A stretch of 64,000 nt of DNA from an uncultured Peptostreptococcaceae bacterium. GTDB lineage: Bacteria; Bacillota; Clostridia; Peptostreptococcales; Anaerovoracaceae. Below are positions 26,972 to 35,984 of the stretch, in pieces (the stretch's first letter is position 1; the number at the start of each line of letters is the position of its first letter). The position numbers and the translations under genes were made by a program. The stretch is from assembly GCA_949740445.1 (NCBI GenBank), contig CATJIF010000041.1, forward strand, positions 32,530 through 96,529. The letters run 5' to 3'. The notes below the pieces were generated by a model that was not told where the DNA came from, ran no database searches, and was given only the letters and a program-made list of their open reading frames with translations.

Positions 26972-27568
26972 TTATGATCTGTCGATTAGACGAAAAAAAT
27001 CCCCGTTTTGTTCCAGCAAAATTTCGCGCAACCGTCCCCTTGCCCGATTGATGCGCGATTTTACCGTTCCGATGGAACACTGCAATACGCTTCCGACTTC
27101 TTCGTAGGAAAGTCCCTGAATATCCCGGAGGATGATCACTTCTCTCTGCTCGGGCTTCAACTGCTCCATTCCTTTTAAAATCTGTTCGATCTGTTCCCTG
27201 CGCAAAAGCGCCTCCTGCGGGCCCGGCGCGCTGTCCGGAATCTTTACCGCACAGTCCTCTTCTTCATCGCCGCACACCGTGCGCTCTGCCGCAAGCGCGC
27301 TGTTTTTGCGCAGCATATCGTTGCAGGTATTTACCACAATGCGGTAGACCCAGGTATCGAACTTGCTGTCCTCTTTAAAATTCTTCAGATAGCGGAATAT
27401 TTTAATAAAACTCTCCTGCAGAGCATCCATAGCGTCTTCTTCGTTGCGCAGATAGCGCAAAGCAATATTATAAGCTTTTGTTCTACACTGCAAAATCAGC
27501 AGTTCGAAGCTATGCTCATCGCCGGCCTTTGCCGCCGCAATCAACTCTTTCTCCGATTTTGTAGACAC
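26972..27568 (-). CDS. ECF-type RNA polymerase sigma factor
   Basis: 198 residues. Region 2: YNIALRYLRNEEDAMDALQE and FKEDSKFDTWVYRIVVNTCN; region 4: LKPEQREVIILRDIQGLSYE and CSIGTVKSRINRARGRLREI. A sigma factor of the RpoE/SigW class for an envelope or stress response. It is followed by its likely membrane-bound anti-sigma. The pair is wedged between folD (42 nt upstream) and polA. Confidence 0.93.
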   Translation of the reverse strand: MSTKSEKELIAAAKAGDEHSFELLILQCRTKAYNIALRYLRNEEDAMDALQESFIKIFRYLKNFKEDSKFDTWVYRIVVNTCNDMLRKNSALAAERTVCGDEEEDCAVKIPDSAPGPQEALLRREQIEQILKGMEQLKPEQREVIILRDIQGLSYEEVGSVLQCSIGTVKSRINRARGRLREILLEQNGDFFRLIDRS

Positions 27569-27610
27569 CGTTTGTCTCCTTGCACATCATCACACACTAC
27601 ACCTGATCGG

Positions 27611-28459
27611 TCATATCCGTTTCTGCTGCCGGAGAGCATAAGGCAGCACGTGAGACAAAAGCACCGCCGAAGTGACGGCCCCAACACCGCCGGGAACGGG
27701 CGTAATCGCCTGAACCTGCGGGCTGACTACCGCAAAGTCCACATCGCCGCACATCCCCTGTCCGTCGAAGTTAATCCCCACATCGACGACAATGCTGTGG
27801 CGGGAAAAATAGTCCGGTCCGAACATGCGCGGCTTTCCCGCGCCAGTTACCACAATATCCGCCTGCGCTGTCAATTCCGCAAGCCGCTGCGTTTTGGAAT
27901 GGCACAGCGTTACGGTGGCATCTTCTGCAAGCAGCATCATGGAAAGAGGCTTTCCCAGCACCGTGCTGCGGTTGACGATAACGACGTGCTTTCCCGCAAG
28001 CGCACAGCCGTAATGCTTGAGGATGCGTATGACCGCCTCCGGCGTGCAGGGAGGAATCCCTCTCGGGTCGTTTACCATCAAGCGGCGCAGATTGTAGGGA
28101 TTCATGCTGTCCGCATCCTTTTCTTTCAGAAGCGCTTTCGATACCGCAGCAGCATCAATGTGCGGCGGCAGGGGCTGAAACACCAAAATGCCGTGCACGC
28201 TGCGGTCGGCGTTCAGCCGCCCTACGATAGAGAGAACCTCACCAGTATCCGCCTCCACCGGCAGCTCTATTACGCTGGCCTTCATTCCGATCTCACGGCA
28301 GTTGCGAAGCAGAGCTGCTTCGTAAGAGATGTCGTCGGAACGCTGGCCCATGCGCACGATGGCAAGGTGGGGCGATGGTTCTACCCCGCGGTATTTTTGA
28401 ATGCGGGCCGCAAGCTCAAGCTTAATCGCCGCAGCCACATCTTTTCCATACATAATCAT
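27611..28459 (-). CDS. folD: FolD-type methylene-THF dehydrogenase, cyclohydrolase residues missing
   Basis: 282 residues. NADP-binding domain and C-terminal ITPVPGGVGAVT are clearly FolD. Aligned by eye with E. coli FolD, Tyr50 is kept (Tyr46) and Asp121 is kept (Asp117), but catalytic Lys54 is Leu50 and Gln98 is Phe94 (GILVFQPLP instead of GILVQLPLP). Lys54 is required for the cyclohydrolase step, so this enzyme may be a dehydrogenase only. The gene immediately upstream (4-nt overlap) encodes an FchA-type cyclohydrolase that could supply the lost activity. Start ATG 28459. Confidence 0.9.
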   Translation of the reverse strand: MIMYGKDVAAAIKLELAARIQKYRGVEPSPHLAIVRMGQRSDDISYEAALLRNCREIGMKASVIELPVEADTGEVLSIVGRLNADRSVHGILVFQPLPPHIDAAAVSKALLKEKDADSMNPYNLRRLMVNDPRGIPPCTPEAVIRILKHYGCALAGKHVVIVNRSTVLGKPLSMMLLAEDATVTLCHSKTQRLAELTAQADIVVTGAGKPRMFGPDYFSRHSIVVDVGINFDGQGMCGDVDFAVVSPQVQAITPVPGGVGAVTSAVLLSHVLPYALRQQKRI

Positions 28460-29082
28460 GGCATCAGCTCCCGCTCCACCGCCTCGCTGACGGCGTTTGT
28501 CAACTGCCTGCCCGTCTGCAGCGCTTTAGAAAGCCGCCGCAGATACCCCTGCTTTTTCTCTTCGTCTTTCATCAGCCTGAGATTGATATATACGTTCAGT
28601 TTTGCCGATTCCAGCGCCGCCAGACAGCAGGCGGCACCGCAGCCCGCATCGCTCAGCGCCAGGCGCGACCCCTTGTCCGCAAACTGCTGCAAAAGCTTTG
28701 CCGCTTCCACGCACAGTTCCGCAATGGCAAGAGGTACCTCTGTTGCGCCAAGGAGAGCTGCCTGCAGCGCTTCTTCCTTTTGCGCCGCCCCCGCAGGGGT
28801 ATCTGCTGCCATGCGATAGGCATCGGACAGCGGCAAAAACGCCTGCGCATCTGCTTCTATCATGGACTGCAGCTTTTCCGACAGCGCTTTCGCCTGCGCT
28901 GTCAACTGCAAAATCTCTTCTTCTACATCCGCATATTTTTTCTTTCCTGCGGTCAGGCTTCCTACCATGGCGCCCAGAGAAACGCCGATAGCGCCCATCA
29001 GCGCCGCAGCGCCGCCGCCGCCCGGCGTAGGAGACGGCGAAGCCAGGGCAGACAGCCACTGTGTATATGTCTGATCGATCAT
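28456..29082 (-). CDS. fchA: FchA-type methenyl-THF cyclohydrolase (cyclodeaminase/cyclohydrolase family)
   Basis: 208 residues, all-helical FTCD_C/FchA family: SPTPGGGGAAALMGAIGVSL, LTAGKKKYADVEEE, and SDAGCGAACCLAALESAKLN. Known members hydrolyse 5,10-methenyl-THF (FchA of acetogens) or deaminate formimino-THF. No formiminotransferase or histidine-degradation gene is near, and the overlap with folD supports the cyclohydrolase role in one-carbon metabolism. RBS is GGGGGAAAACG. Confidence 0.85.
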   Translation of the reverse strand: MIDQTYTQWLSALASPSPTPGGGGAAALMGAIGVSLGAMVGSLTAGKKKYADVEEEILQLTAQAKALSEKLQSMIEADAQAFLPLSDAYRMAADTPAGAAQKEEALQAALLGATEVPLAIAELCVEAAKLLQQFADKGSRLALSDAGCGAACCLAALESAKLNVYINLRLMKDEEKKQGYLRRLSKALQTGRQLTNAVSEAVERELMP

Positions 29083-29177
29083 CGTTTTCCCCCAGTTGTA
29101 TTATTTTTTCTGTAAGTGAGACAACTTCTTATCTATTTTAAAAAATCATCGAAATCGACGCTGCCAAAACAATATTT

Positions 29178-29183
29178 ATTATA
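29178..29183 (-). promoter_or_regulatory. Possible -10 element of the fchA-folD operon
   Basis: Minus strand TATAAT about 95 nt before fchA, without a good -35; a competing TACAAT lies 18 nt upstream. The span between the 6S-like RNA and fchA (29083-29221) holds nothing else recognised. Confidence 0.35.
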
Positions 29184-29223
29184 CGATACTATCATTGTAT
29201 CCTATTTTGGAGTAAATGAAAAC

Positions 29224-29415
29224 AAAAAAAGAAAAATCCCGAATGTGCCGTCAGACCACTAATTCACGCCCTATCCTCTCGATAGGTGGGTTTTCTATTT
29301 CCGCTTCTGCCATCCACTCGAAGGAGGCCCGACATCCGCAGGAAAACACGAAATCCCGTGAACAAACTGTAGGTTAAATTACATGGCCTTAACGTACACC
29401 TCAGGATTTTATTCC
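29224..29415 (-). ncRNA. ssrS: Probable 6S RNA
   Basis: Located in a gene-free 510-nt gap. On the minus strand AAATCCTGA (29409-29401) pairs with TCGGGATTT (29242-29234), TGT with ACA, and TTCACG with CGTGAA further in, closing a large unpaired central bubble with a GTTAA/TTAAC hairpin on its 5' side; CTATC/GATAG hairpins within the 3' half. The closing stem is followed by a T-rich tail. Size near 190 nt, long rod with a central bubble and own promoter all fit 6S RNA, which mimics open promoter DNA and binds sigma-A RNA polymerase. Assigned by structure; no alignment made. Confidence 0.65.
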
Positions 29416-29419
29416 ATAG

Positions 29420-29495
29420 GAAAGCTCCAGATGCTCTCGGAGCTTTCGACCTTGCTGAATGAATTCAGTATAGCACGAACCCCGATAAAAGTCAT
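29420..29495 (-). promoter_or_regulatory. Promoter of the 6S-like RNA and 5' hairpin
   Basis: Minus strand ATGACT (29495-29490), 17 nt, TATACT (29472-29467). Between the predicted start near 29460 and the RNA is a perfect 9-bp hairpin GAAAGCTCC/GGAGCTTTC (29447-29439 with 29428-29420), suggesting a precursor with a 5' extension. Confidence 0.6.
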
Positions 29496-29592
29496 CACAT
29501 TTCATCAAAAATTTCCACGGAAATTTTACGAAAATCATCGCTGCATGTGCGTGCTTCTGCTGCGCATTTCCTTGTCGCTTTGCTGAAAAGCG

Positions 29593-30318
29593 CTATTCGT
29601 AGAGGCTGACCGCACAGTTGGTATACACCTTCTGCACATCGTCGTTATCCTCTAAAAGCTCGATCATCTTCTTCAGGTTTTTGATGTCGGCCTCTGCCTG
29701 CGGCGTGGATTCCATGGATGGCACGTATTCCACGTCGGCCTCTACCGGCTCGTAGCCCGCCGCCTTAATCGCGTCATTGACATCGTTGAAGGCCTCCGGT
29801 GAAGTCTGGATCTCGAAGCTGTCGTCGTAGGTCAGCATGTCGTCGGCGCCGGCCTCAAGGGCGGCCTCCATCAGCTGATCCTCGTCGATTCCATCCTGTT
29901 TTTCAATTACGATGATGCCTTTGCGGTCGAACATGTAAGAAACGCAGCCGGGAACGCCGAGATTGCCTCCGAATTTATCGAAAGCGTGCTTCATGGCAGC
30001 TGTCGTCCGGTTTTTATTGTCGGTCAGGACATCGACGATGACGGCCACGCCGCCTGCACCGTAGCCCTCAAAGCTGCCTGGTTCGTAGCTTTCGCCGGCC
30101 AGCTCGCCCGTACCCTTCTTGATGGCGCGGTTGATATTGTCGTTGGGCATGCCGATCCCCTTTGCCTTGTCAATGGCTGTTCTCAAAGAAGCGTTGTAGT
30201 TGGGATCTCCCCCGGCCTTTGCCGCTACGATGATGGCTCTCGCATACTTTGTAAAAACTGCAGCTCTTTTGGAATCCTGCGCTGCTTTTCTTCCGGCTAT
30301 TGTACCGTGTCTACCCAT
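29593..30318 (-). CDS. yebC: YebC/PmpR-family transcription/translation regulator
   Basis: 241 residues, standard size. MGRHGTIAGRKAAQDSKRAA, then GDPNYNASLRTAIDKAKGIG and MPNDNINRAIKKGTG, GYGAGGVAVIVDVLTDNKNR are hallmarks of YebC. Members were long described as DNA-binding regulators; recent work on YebC-type proteins points to a role in relieving ribosome stalling at proline stretches. The gene is monocistronic with its own promoter. Confidence 0.95.
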   Translation of the reverse strand: MGRHGTIAGRKAAQDSKRAAVFTKYARAIIVAAKAGGDPNYNASLRTAIDKAKGIGMPNDNINRAIKKGTGELAGESYEPGSFEGYGAGGVAVIVDVLTDNKNRTTAAMKHAFDKFGGNLGVPGCVSYMFDRKGIIVIEKQDGIDEDQLMEAALEAGADDMLTYDDSFEIQTSPEAFNDVNDAIKAAGYEPVEADVEYVPSMESTPQAEADIKNLKKMIELLEDNDDVQKVYTNCAVSLYE

Positions 30319-30361
30319 GTTAAGAATCCTCCCTTACTATCTTTACGCTGAAAACTCTAAT

Positions 30362-30391
30362 AGTATACCATAAATTTCTTTGCGCGTACAA
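30362..30391 (-). promoter_or_regulatory. Promoter of yebC
   Basis: Minus strand TTGTAC (30391-30386), 18-nt spacer ending in TGG, TATACT (30367-30362): sigma-A with extended -10. Confidence 0.65.
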
Positions 30392-30421
30392 GATATTTTA
30401 ACCGCAAATCCCACAAATTTC

Positions 30422-30450
30422 ACAAAACGCACCGACCCGGTGCGTTTTGT
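30422..30450 (-). terminator. Stem-loop terminator after the activase-like gene
   Basis: A 12-bp perfect stem ACAAAACGCACC / GGTGCGTTTTGT with a 5-nt loop, 28 nt beyond the stop codon. The T-tract is inside the 3' arm. Confidence 0.65.
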
Positions 30451-30478
30451 AAAAGACTGCTTATTTTCTTTGCTGTGG

Positions 30479-33400
30479 TCAGCTGATGCGGCTGTGCGCG
30501 GAGGTCTCTTTTTTGCGCAGCACCGCTTCTTCGATTCCGTTCTTTCCCGTGGGTTCTATGGTCTTTCTGTCCTCTCGTCCCTTCTGCTCCATGTTTTTGA
30601 ACGCCGTAGCCATCATCAGCTTGATGCGGTTGAGCTGATTGACGTTGCTTGCGCCGGGGTCGTAGTCGATGGCGGCGATATTTGCCAGAGGGTTATATTT
30701 GCGCAGCGCCTTGATCATGCCTTTTCCTGTTACGTGGTTTGGCAGGCAGGCAAAGGGCTGTAGGCAGACGATATTCTCCACGCCGCTGTCCAAAAGCTCC
30801 ACCATTTCGCCGGTAAGAAGCCATCCTTCGCCGCACTGGTTTCCCAGAGACGTGATCTTCTGCGCTTTCTGCGCCATCTCTTCGATGGGGATGGGCGGGG
30901 AAAAGCGCCGGCTTTCCGCCAGTGCCTTTCTGGCCCCTGCGCGGAACATCTCGATCAGCCGCACGGCCAGCAGGTTTTTTTGCATGGCGCTCTTGGTGCC
31001 CGACAGCTGCTCGTAGTTGAATTTCTTGCTGTACATGCCGTAGAGGAAAAAGTCGATCAGGTCCAGGACAACGGCCTCCCCTCCCTCGGCTTCGATGATG
31101 CCCACGATGTCGTTATTTGCCGTAGGATGGTATTTTACGAGGATTTCCCCCACGACTCCTACCTTCGGCTTTTTCTGGTCCGTCAGAGGCAGCGCATCGA
31201 AATCCCGCACGATTTGCCGGATATTTTTCCCAAAGCGGCGCAGGCTTCCATCCTCGATGTTCTTTACAATGCGGCCCGCCCAGGTGCGGTACAGCGCCTG
31301 AGCAGCTCCGGCCTTCTGCTCGTAGGGCCGCGTCGCATAGAGCACCCGCATGATGACATCGCCGTAGACCAGGGCCATCCCGGCCGCCTTCAGCATGGAA
31401 AACGAAATCGCAAAGCCAGGGTTTTGTTCAAGCCCGCCATAATTTAACGAAATCACAGGCACCTGCTCCATGTGCAGGTCCAGCAAAGCCTTGCGCAGCA
31501 GGGAAATATAGTTGCTGGCCCGGCACTGACCTCCGGTCTGGCTCATGACCACCGCTGTTTTCTCCAAATCGTAGCGACCGGATTTCAGCGCGTTAATCAC
31601 CTGTCCCAGCGATACGATGGTGGGATAGCAGGCGTCGTTGTTGATATACTTCAGCCCTTCTTCGATGGCGTTGGTATCCACCGAAGGCAACATTTCCACG
31701 CGGTAGCCGCCTTTTTCCACCGCGGGTTTTAAAAACTCCCAGTGGATGGGCGACATTTGCGGCACCAGGATGGTATAGTCCTTTTTCATCTGTTTTGTAA
31801 ACACCCGACGCACAAAGGGCTGGCTTTCCGTACGGCAGGCTACGCCGTTTTTCTCCCGTTCCTCCATGGCCGCCGCCAGCGAACGGATGCGGATGCGGGC
31901 CGTTCCCAGATTGCTGCCCTCGTCGATTTTTAAAACGGTGTACAGCTTGTTTCTGCCCCGCAGGATTTCCTCCACCTGGTCCGTCGTTACAGCATCCAGT
32001 CCGCATCCGAAGGAGTTCAGCTGAATCAGCTCCAGCTCCTGCCTGCCGCCCACGTACTGAGCAGCCTTGTACAGGCGGGAATGGTACATCCACTGGTCTA
32101 AAATGCGCAAGGGTCGGGCAAGTTCCGTCAGATGCGCCACCGAATCCTCCGTCAGCACCGCCATGCCGAAGGTAGTAATCAGCTGGTCGATGCCGTGGTT
32201 GATCTCCGGGTCGAGATGATAGGGGCGCCCGGCAAGCACCACGGCCTTCAGGCCCTTTTCGCGGATGTACTGCAGCGCCTGTTCGCCGCGAGCCCGGATG
32301 TCTTCTTTAAAGCTTTCGTCCTCGGCCCTCCCCTCCTTTACCGCCTGTGCCACCTGAGCGCTGTCGATGTTAAACTCCGCCAGCAAGTGGGACAGCTGCT
32401 GCGTCAGGCGCAGATCGTCGTCGTAGGGTAAAAACGGATGGGAGAAGCGCACGCCGGACAGCTGGAAAAGATCGTCCATATTGTGAGCGATTACCTCCGG
32501 GTAGGTGCCGACAATGGGGCAGTTGTAGTGATTGGGCGCGGTTTTATCCTCTGCCCGCTCGTAATTGATATTCGGGTAGAAAATCCAGTCTACCTTCTGG
32601 TCGATCAGCCACTTGATGTGGCCATGCACCAGCTTCGCCGGATAGCAGGCCGTGTCGGAGGAGATGGTCTCCATGCCCGATTCGTATAATTTTTTGGAGG
32701 ATGCCGGCGACAGCACCACGCGAAAGCCCAGCTGGGTAAAAAACGTAAACCAGAAGGGATAGTTTTCGTGCATGTTCAGAACGCGGGGAATGCCCACCGT
32801 GCCCCGGGGAGCGAATTTAGCCTCCAGCGGCAGATAGGAAAACAGCCGGCGATATTTATATTCGAACAGGTTGGGGAGATCGCTGCTCGTTTTCTCGCCG
32901 CCCGCGCCCTTTTCGCAGCGGTTGCCCGTAATGTAACGGTTCTTTCCGCTGAAGTGGTTGACGGTCAGCAGGCAGTTGTTTTCGCATCCCTTGCACCGGG
33001 TGTGGGAGCTGAGCACGCGAAAATCCTCCATCTGCCCAGGCTGAATCAGCGAGGAACGCTCTCCCTTGCGCGCATTGCTTCTGGCGATCAGGGCCGCGCC
33101 AAACGCTCCCATAATGCCGGCAATGTCCGGGCGGACGACGTTCTTGCCCACGATGCACTCGATGCTGCGCAGGACAGCGTCGTTTAAGAATGTACCGCCC
33201 TGGACGACGATTTTCGTTCCCGCTTCTTCGGGATTGCGCAGCTTAATGACTTTGTAGAGGGCGTTGCGGATGACCGAATAGGAAAGGCCTGCGGAAATGT
33301 CACCGATGGTTGCCCCTTCCTTCTGCGCCTGCTTTACCTTGGAATTCATAAAGACGGTGCAGCGAGTTCCCAGATCCACCGGGGCCTTGGCAAACAGCGC

Positions 33401-34804
33401 TTCCTTCGCAAAGCTTTCCACATCCATATTCACGGATTTGGCGTAGGTTTCGATAAACGAGCCGCATCCGGAGGAGCAGGCTTCGTTCAGCATGATATTA
33501 TAAATCGCGCCGTCGCGTATTTTCATGCACTTCATATCCTGTCCGCCGATGTCCAAAATAAACTCCACGCCGGGCAGAAATTCTTCGGCTGCCTTGTAGT
33601 GGGCCATGGTTTCGATTTCGCCCAGGTCCACTCCGTAAGCGGCCTTGACCAGCCCCTCGCCGTAGCCAGTGGCCGTGGATTTCGCGATGTAGGCCTCCTG
33701 CGGCAGCAGACTGTAGAGTTCCTTTAACATCTGCATAGTGGTCTGCAGGGGATTTCCTTCGTTGTTTTTGTAGAAGGAATATAACAGGTGCTTCTCGTCG
33801 TCGATCAGCGCCGCCTTCGTCGTGGTGGAACCTGCGTCGATCCCCAGGTAGACCGGACCCTTCGCCTCTCGGATATCCCTTCTCTTCAGCCGGTTTTCTG
33901 CATGGCGCGCCTGGAAGGCATCGAAGTCCTCCCGATTGACAAAGAGCGGCTGCAGGTGCTTTGTTTCGGAAAAATCCGCCTGCGATGTGTGGGAAAGGCG
34001 CTCCAGTATCTCCGCCACGCTCTGCTTCGGGTACTTTTCCGACAACAAGGCTGCTCCCATGGCAACGTAATACTGCGAATCTTTGGGAAAAATCACCTGT
34101 TCCGGAGCAAGCTGAAGCGTTTCGATAAAGCGCGCACGAAGCTGGGATAAAAAGGAAAGTGGCCCGCCTAAAAAGGCTACATTCCCTTTGATCGCCCGGC
34201 CGCAGGCCAGGCCGCTGATGGTCTGATTGACCACTGCCTGAAAGATGGAAGCCGCCAGGTCTTCTCTGGATGCGCCCTCGTTAATCAAGGGCTGGATATC
34301 CGACTTTGCAAATACCCCGCAGCGGGCAGCGATGGGATAGATCATTTCGTGGTGCGCCGCCGCTTCGTTAAGCCCCGCGGCATCGGTGTTCAGCAAAACG
34401 GCCATCTGGTCGATAAACGCGCCGGTACCGCCAGCGCAAGTCCCGTTCATGCGCTGCTCTACCATGGCGCCGTAAAATGTGATTTTAGCATCCTCTCCCC
34501 CAAGCTCGATTGCAACGTTGGTTTTGGGGATCAGCTTCTCCACCGCTTTGCTGCAGGCGATCACCTCCTGCTCGAAGGGCACGCCCGCCATCTGCGAGAG
34601 AGCAAGCCCGCCGGAGCCGGTGATGCAGATGCGTCCGCTCAGTCCTGGAAACTCCCGGTTCAGCTGATGCAGCAACTCATTTACTTTCTCAAAAACATTG
34701 GACATATGCCGCTCATATTTGCTGAAGCACACCTGGTTTTCATCGGTCAAAACCACTACTTTTACGGTAGTGGAACCTATGTCAATTCCAATTCTCTTTT
34801 CCAT
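30479..34804 (-). CDS. Giant 2-hydroxyacyl-CoA dehydratase activase-like protein (two BadF/HgdC domains + DUF2229 + HgdB-like region)
   Basis: 1441 residues. Two tandem ASKHA-fold activase domains: [20 protein letters not shown] with [13 protein letters not shown] and [10 protein letters not shown], then [20 protein letters not shown] with [13 protein letters not shown] and [10 protein letters not shown]. Each pair of Cys residues matches those holding the shared [4Fe-4S] cluster in HgdC. From about 660 follows a DUF2229-type region ([31 protein letters not shown]), and from about 1030 an HgdB/benzoyl-CoA-reductase-like region ([28 protein letters not shown]). The family is widespread in Clostridia, but its substrate is unknown. 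No separate dehydratase subunits are nearby. Single gene with own promoter. Confidence 0.88.
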   Translation of the reverse strand: MEKRIGIDIGSTTVKVVVLTDENQVCFSKYERHMSNVFEKVNELLHQLNREFPGLSGRICITGSGGLALSQMAGVPFEQEVIACSKAVEKLIPKTNVAIELGGEDAKITFYGAMVEQRMNGTCAGGTGAFIDQMAVLLNTDAAGLNEAAAHHEMIYPIAARCGVFAKSDIQPLINEGASREDLAASIFQAVVNQTISGLACGRAIKGNVAFLGGPLSFLSQLRARFIETLQLAPEQVIFPKDSQYYVAMGAALLSEKYPKQSVAEILERLSHTSQADFSETKHLQPLFVNREDFDAFQARHAENRLKRRDIREAKGPVYLGIDAGSTTTKAALIDDEKHLLYSFYKNNEGNPLQTTMQMLKELYSLLPQEAYIAKSTATGYGEGLVKAAYGVDLGEIETMAHYKAAEEFLPGVEFILDIGGQDMKCMKIRDGAIYNIMLNEACSSGCGSFIETYAKSVNMDVESFAKEALFAKAPVDLGTRCTVFMNSKVKQAQKEGATIGDISAGLSYSVIRNALYKVIKLRNPEEAGTKIVVQGGTFLNDAVLRSIECIVGKNVVRPDIAGIMGAFGAALIARSNARKGERSSLIQPGQMEDFRVLSSHTRCKGCENNCLLTVNHFSGKNRYITGNRCEKGAGGEKTSSDLPNLFEYKYRRLFSYLPLEAKFAPRGTVGIPRVLNMHENYPFWFTFFTQLGFRVVLSPASSKKLYESGMETISSDTACYPAKLVHGHIKWLIDQKVDWIFYPNINYERAEDKTAPNHYNCPIVGTYPEVIAHNMDDLFQLSGVRFSHPFLPYDDDLRLTQQLSHLLAEFNIDSAQVAQAVKEGRAEDESFKEDIRARGEQALQYIREKGLKAVVLAGRPYHLDPEINHGIDQLITTFGMAVLTEDSVAHLTELARPLRILDQWMYHSRLYKAAQYVGGRQELELIQLNSFGCGLDAVTTDQVEEILRGRNKLYTVLKIDEGSNLGTARIRIRSLAAAMEEREKNGVACRTESQPFVRRVFTKQMKKDYTILVPQMSPIHWEFLKPAVEKGGYRVEMLPSVDTNAIEEGLKYINNDACYPTIVSLGQVINALKSGRYDLEKTAVVMSQTGGQCRASNYISLLRKALLDLHMEQVPVISLNYGGLEQNPGFAISFSMLKAAGMALVYGDVIMRVLYATRPYEQKAGAAQALYRTWAGRIVKNIEDGSLRRFGKNIRQIVRDFDALPLTDQKKPKVGVVGEILVKYHPTANNDIVGIIEAEGGEAVVLDLIDFFLYGMYSKKFNYEQLSGTKSAMQKNLLAVRLIEMFRAGARKALAESRRFSPPIPIEEMAQKAQKITSLGNQCGEGWLLTGEMVELLDSGVENIVCLQPFACLPNHVTGKGMIKALRKYNPLANIAAIDYDPGASNVNQLNRIKLMMATAFKNMEQKGREDRKTIEPTGKNGIEEAVLRKKETSAHSRIS

Positions 34805-35252
34805 ATCTGCTCCTTGTTTTGTATATTTATGCAGCTGCCAGTCGGCGGATGCCCCTTGCCGCTTTCGTTTCTGAGACAGTCGCGACGCAGCTGCGGTGTT
34901 CGCTTTTTCTAAAAGCCTGTAGCTGCTTTAATATTTGATTATACCATGCTCTCATCGAAATATCCCGTTTAGATATTGCAAAGATTTGTTGAATGGTGTC
35001 GGTATAAGAAGAGGCAGCAGTCACACGTGCCATTATGGTTTATACCGAAAAATCCACCCTGCCAAACAGTCGTTTTCTGGAATTTTATATCGTTTTTTCA
35101 CTATTCAAGGCATTTTATCAGAGAATTTTTTGTTTTTCAATAGTTTTTTCATTTTTATACAACATTTATATTCCCAGCGGCAGCGATTTATGGTATTTTG
35201 AGATTATCGCAGTCCCTGCGGTATTGCATCAGGCAGAAAGGAGCGCTTTTCC
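34805..35252. promoter_or_regulatory. Divergent intergenic region; extended -10 promoter for the activase-like gene
   Basis: Minus strand TGGTATAAT (34946-34938) is an extended -10 element, about 130 nt before ATG 34804; no clear -35. The remaining AT-rich part (35030-35190) faces the plus-strand gene and presumably holds its promoter, though no convincing pair was found. No gene seen. Confidence 0.45.
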
Positions 35253-35813
35253 ATGAAATGCACCATTAAAAAACGGACCTACCGGGCCATGTACCGCCTT
35301 TTAGACCGCGTCAGCCCCCTTGCGGAGGACTGCGGAATGCTCTGCGGCAGCGCCTGCTGTACCTGCGGTGAAAACGATTCCAAAGACGAGCCTCAGCTGG
35401 GCATTTATCTGCTGCCCGGCGAGGAAAAGCTGTTTACTATGCGCGAGGACTGGCTGCACTGGACGGTGGAGGATGCCGCGGACTTCGACTTTCCGGATTC
35501 GTGGTTCGGCAGGCTTTATTTCGTTACCTGCCTCAACGCACCGCACTGCCCGCGGGTACTGCGTCCTCTGCAGTGCCGCTTCTTTCCCCTGGCGCCGCAC
35601 ATCGACGAAAACGGCGCACTTCGCCTGATTTTATCGGATCTCGAGCTTCCCTACCGCTGCCCGCTGATCGCCGGGCGCATGCTGCTTACCCCTTCCTTTA
35701 TCCAGGCGTCCTATACTGTGTGGAAACACTTGATCCGCGACTCCCTCATCCTCGATCTCGTGGTCTACGATTCTTCCTTCCGCCAGGATGATGCGCTGGA
35801 CTATCTCATTTAA
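35253..35813 (+). CDS. Cys-cluster protein, YkgJ-like metal-binding (function unknown)
   Basis: 186 residues. Cysteines at the N-terminus (CGMLCGSACCTCGEN) and later (NAPHCPRVLRPLQCRFFPL, YRCPLI) recall the YkgJ family of putative zinc- or iron-sulfur-binding proteins, whose core is CxxCxxxCC...R-P-x-x-C-R-x-Y/F-P. No signal peptide or membrane helix. RBS AAAGGAG before ATG. Stands alone on plus between two divergent or co-directional units; the stop codon lies inside a perfect palindrome. Function is not known. Confidence 0.72.
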   Translation: MKCTIKKRTYRAMYRLLDRVSPLAEDCGMLCGSACCTCGENDSKDEPQLGIYLLPGEEKLFTMREDWLHWTVEDAADFDFPDSWFGRLYFVTCLNAPHCPRVLRPLQCRFFPLAPHIDENGALRLILSDLELPYRCPLIAGRMLLTPSFIQASYTVWKHLIRDSLILDLVVYDSSFRQDDALDYLI

Positions 35814-35833
35814 TAGTGTAAATTTACACTATT
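35812..35833. promoter_or_regulatory. Perfect 22-bp palindrome between the Cys-cluster and MATE genes
   Basis: Half-site AATAGTGTAAA repeated as an exact inverted copy with no spacer. It begins at the stop codon and lies about 90 nt upstream of the MATE promoter. Could be a repressor operator, or with the following TTTACTTTTT a weak terminator. Confidence 0.5.
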
Positions 35834-35898
35834 ATTTACTTTTTGTCAATACTATGTAGGGTTTTTCTGTCATTTCCGTGAAATTTCCTATGCTTGTC

Positions 35899-35927
35899 TT
35901 GCGACGGCTGTAAATTCATGGTATGAT
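35899..35927 (+). promoter_or_regulatory. Promoter of the MATE transporter gene
   Basis: TTGCGA (35899-35904), 17-nt spacer, TATGAT (35922-35927), about 58 nt before ATG 35985. Confidence 0.6.
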
Positions 35928-35984
35928 AATTGTTCATAGAAAAAACATTTTAAAAGGTACAAAAAACGTGAGAGGTAAGACACA

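Noticed and set aside
34827..35033. 68-codon minus ORF ahead of the activase-like gene
   Set aside because: Begins upstream of the likely promoter and has no family resemblance.
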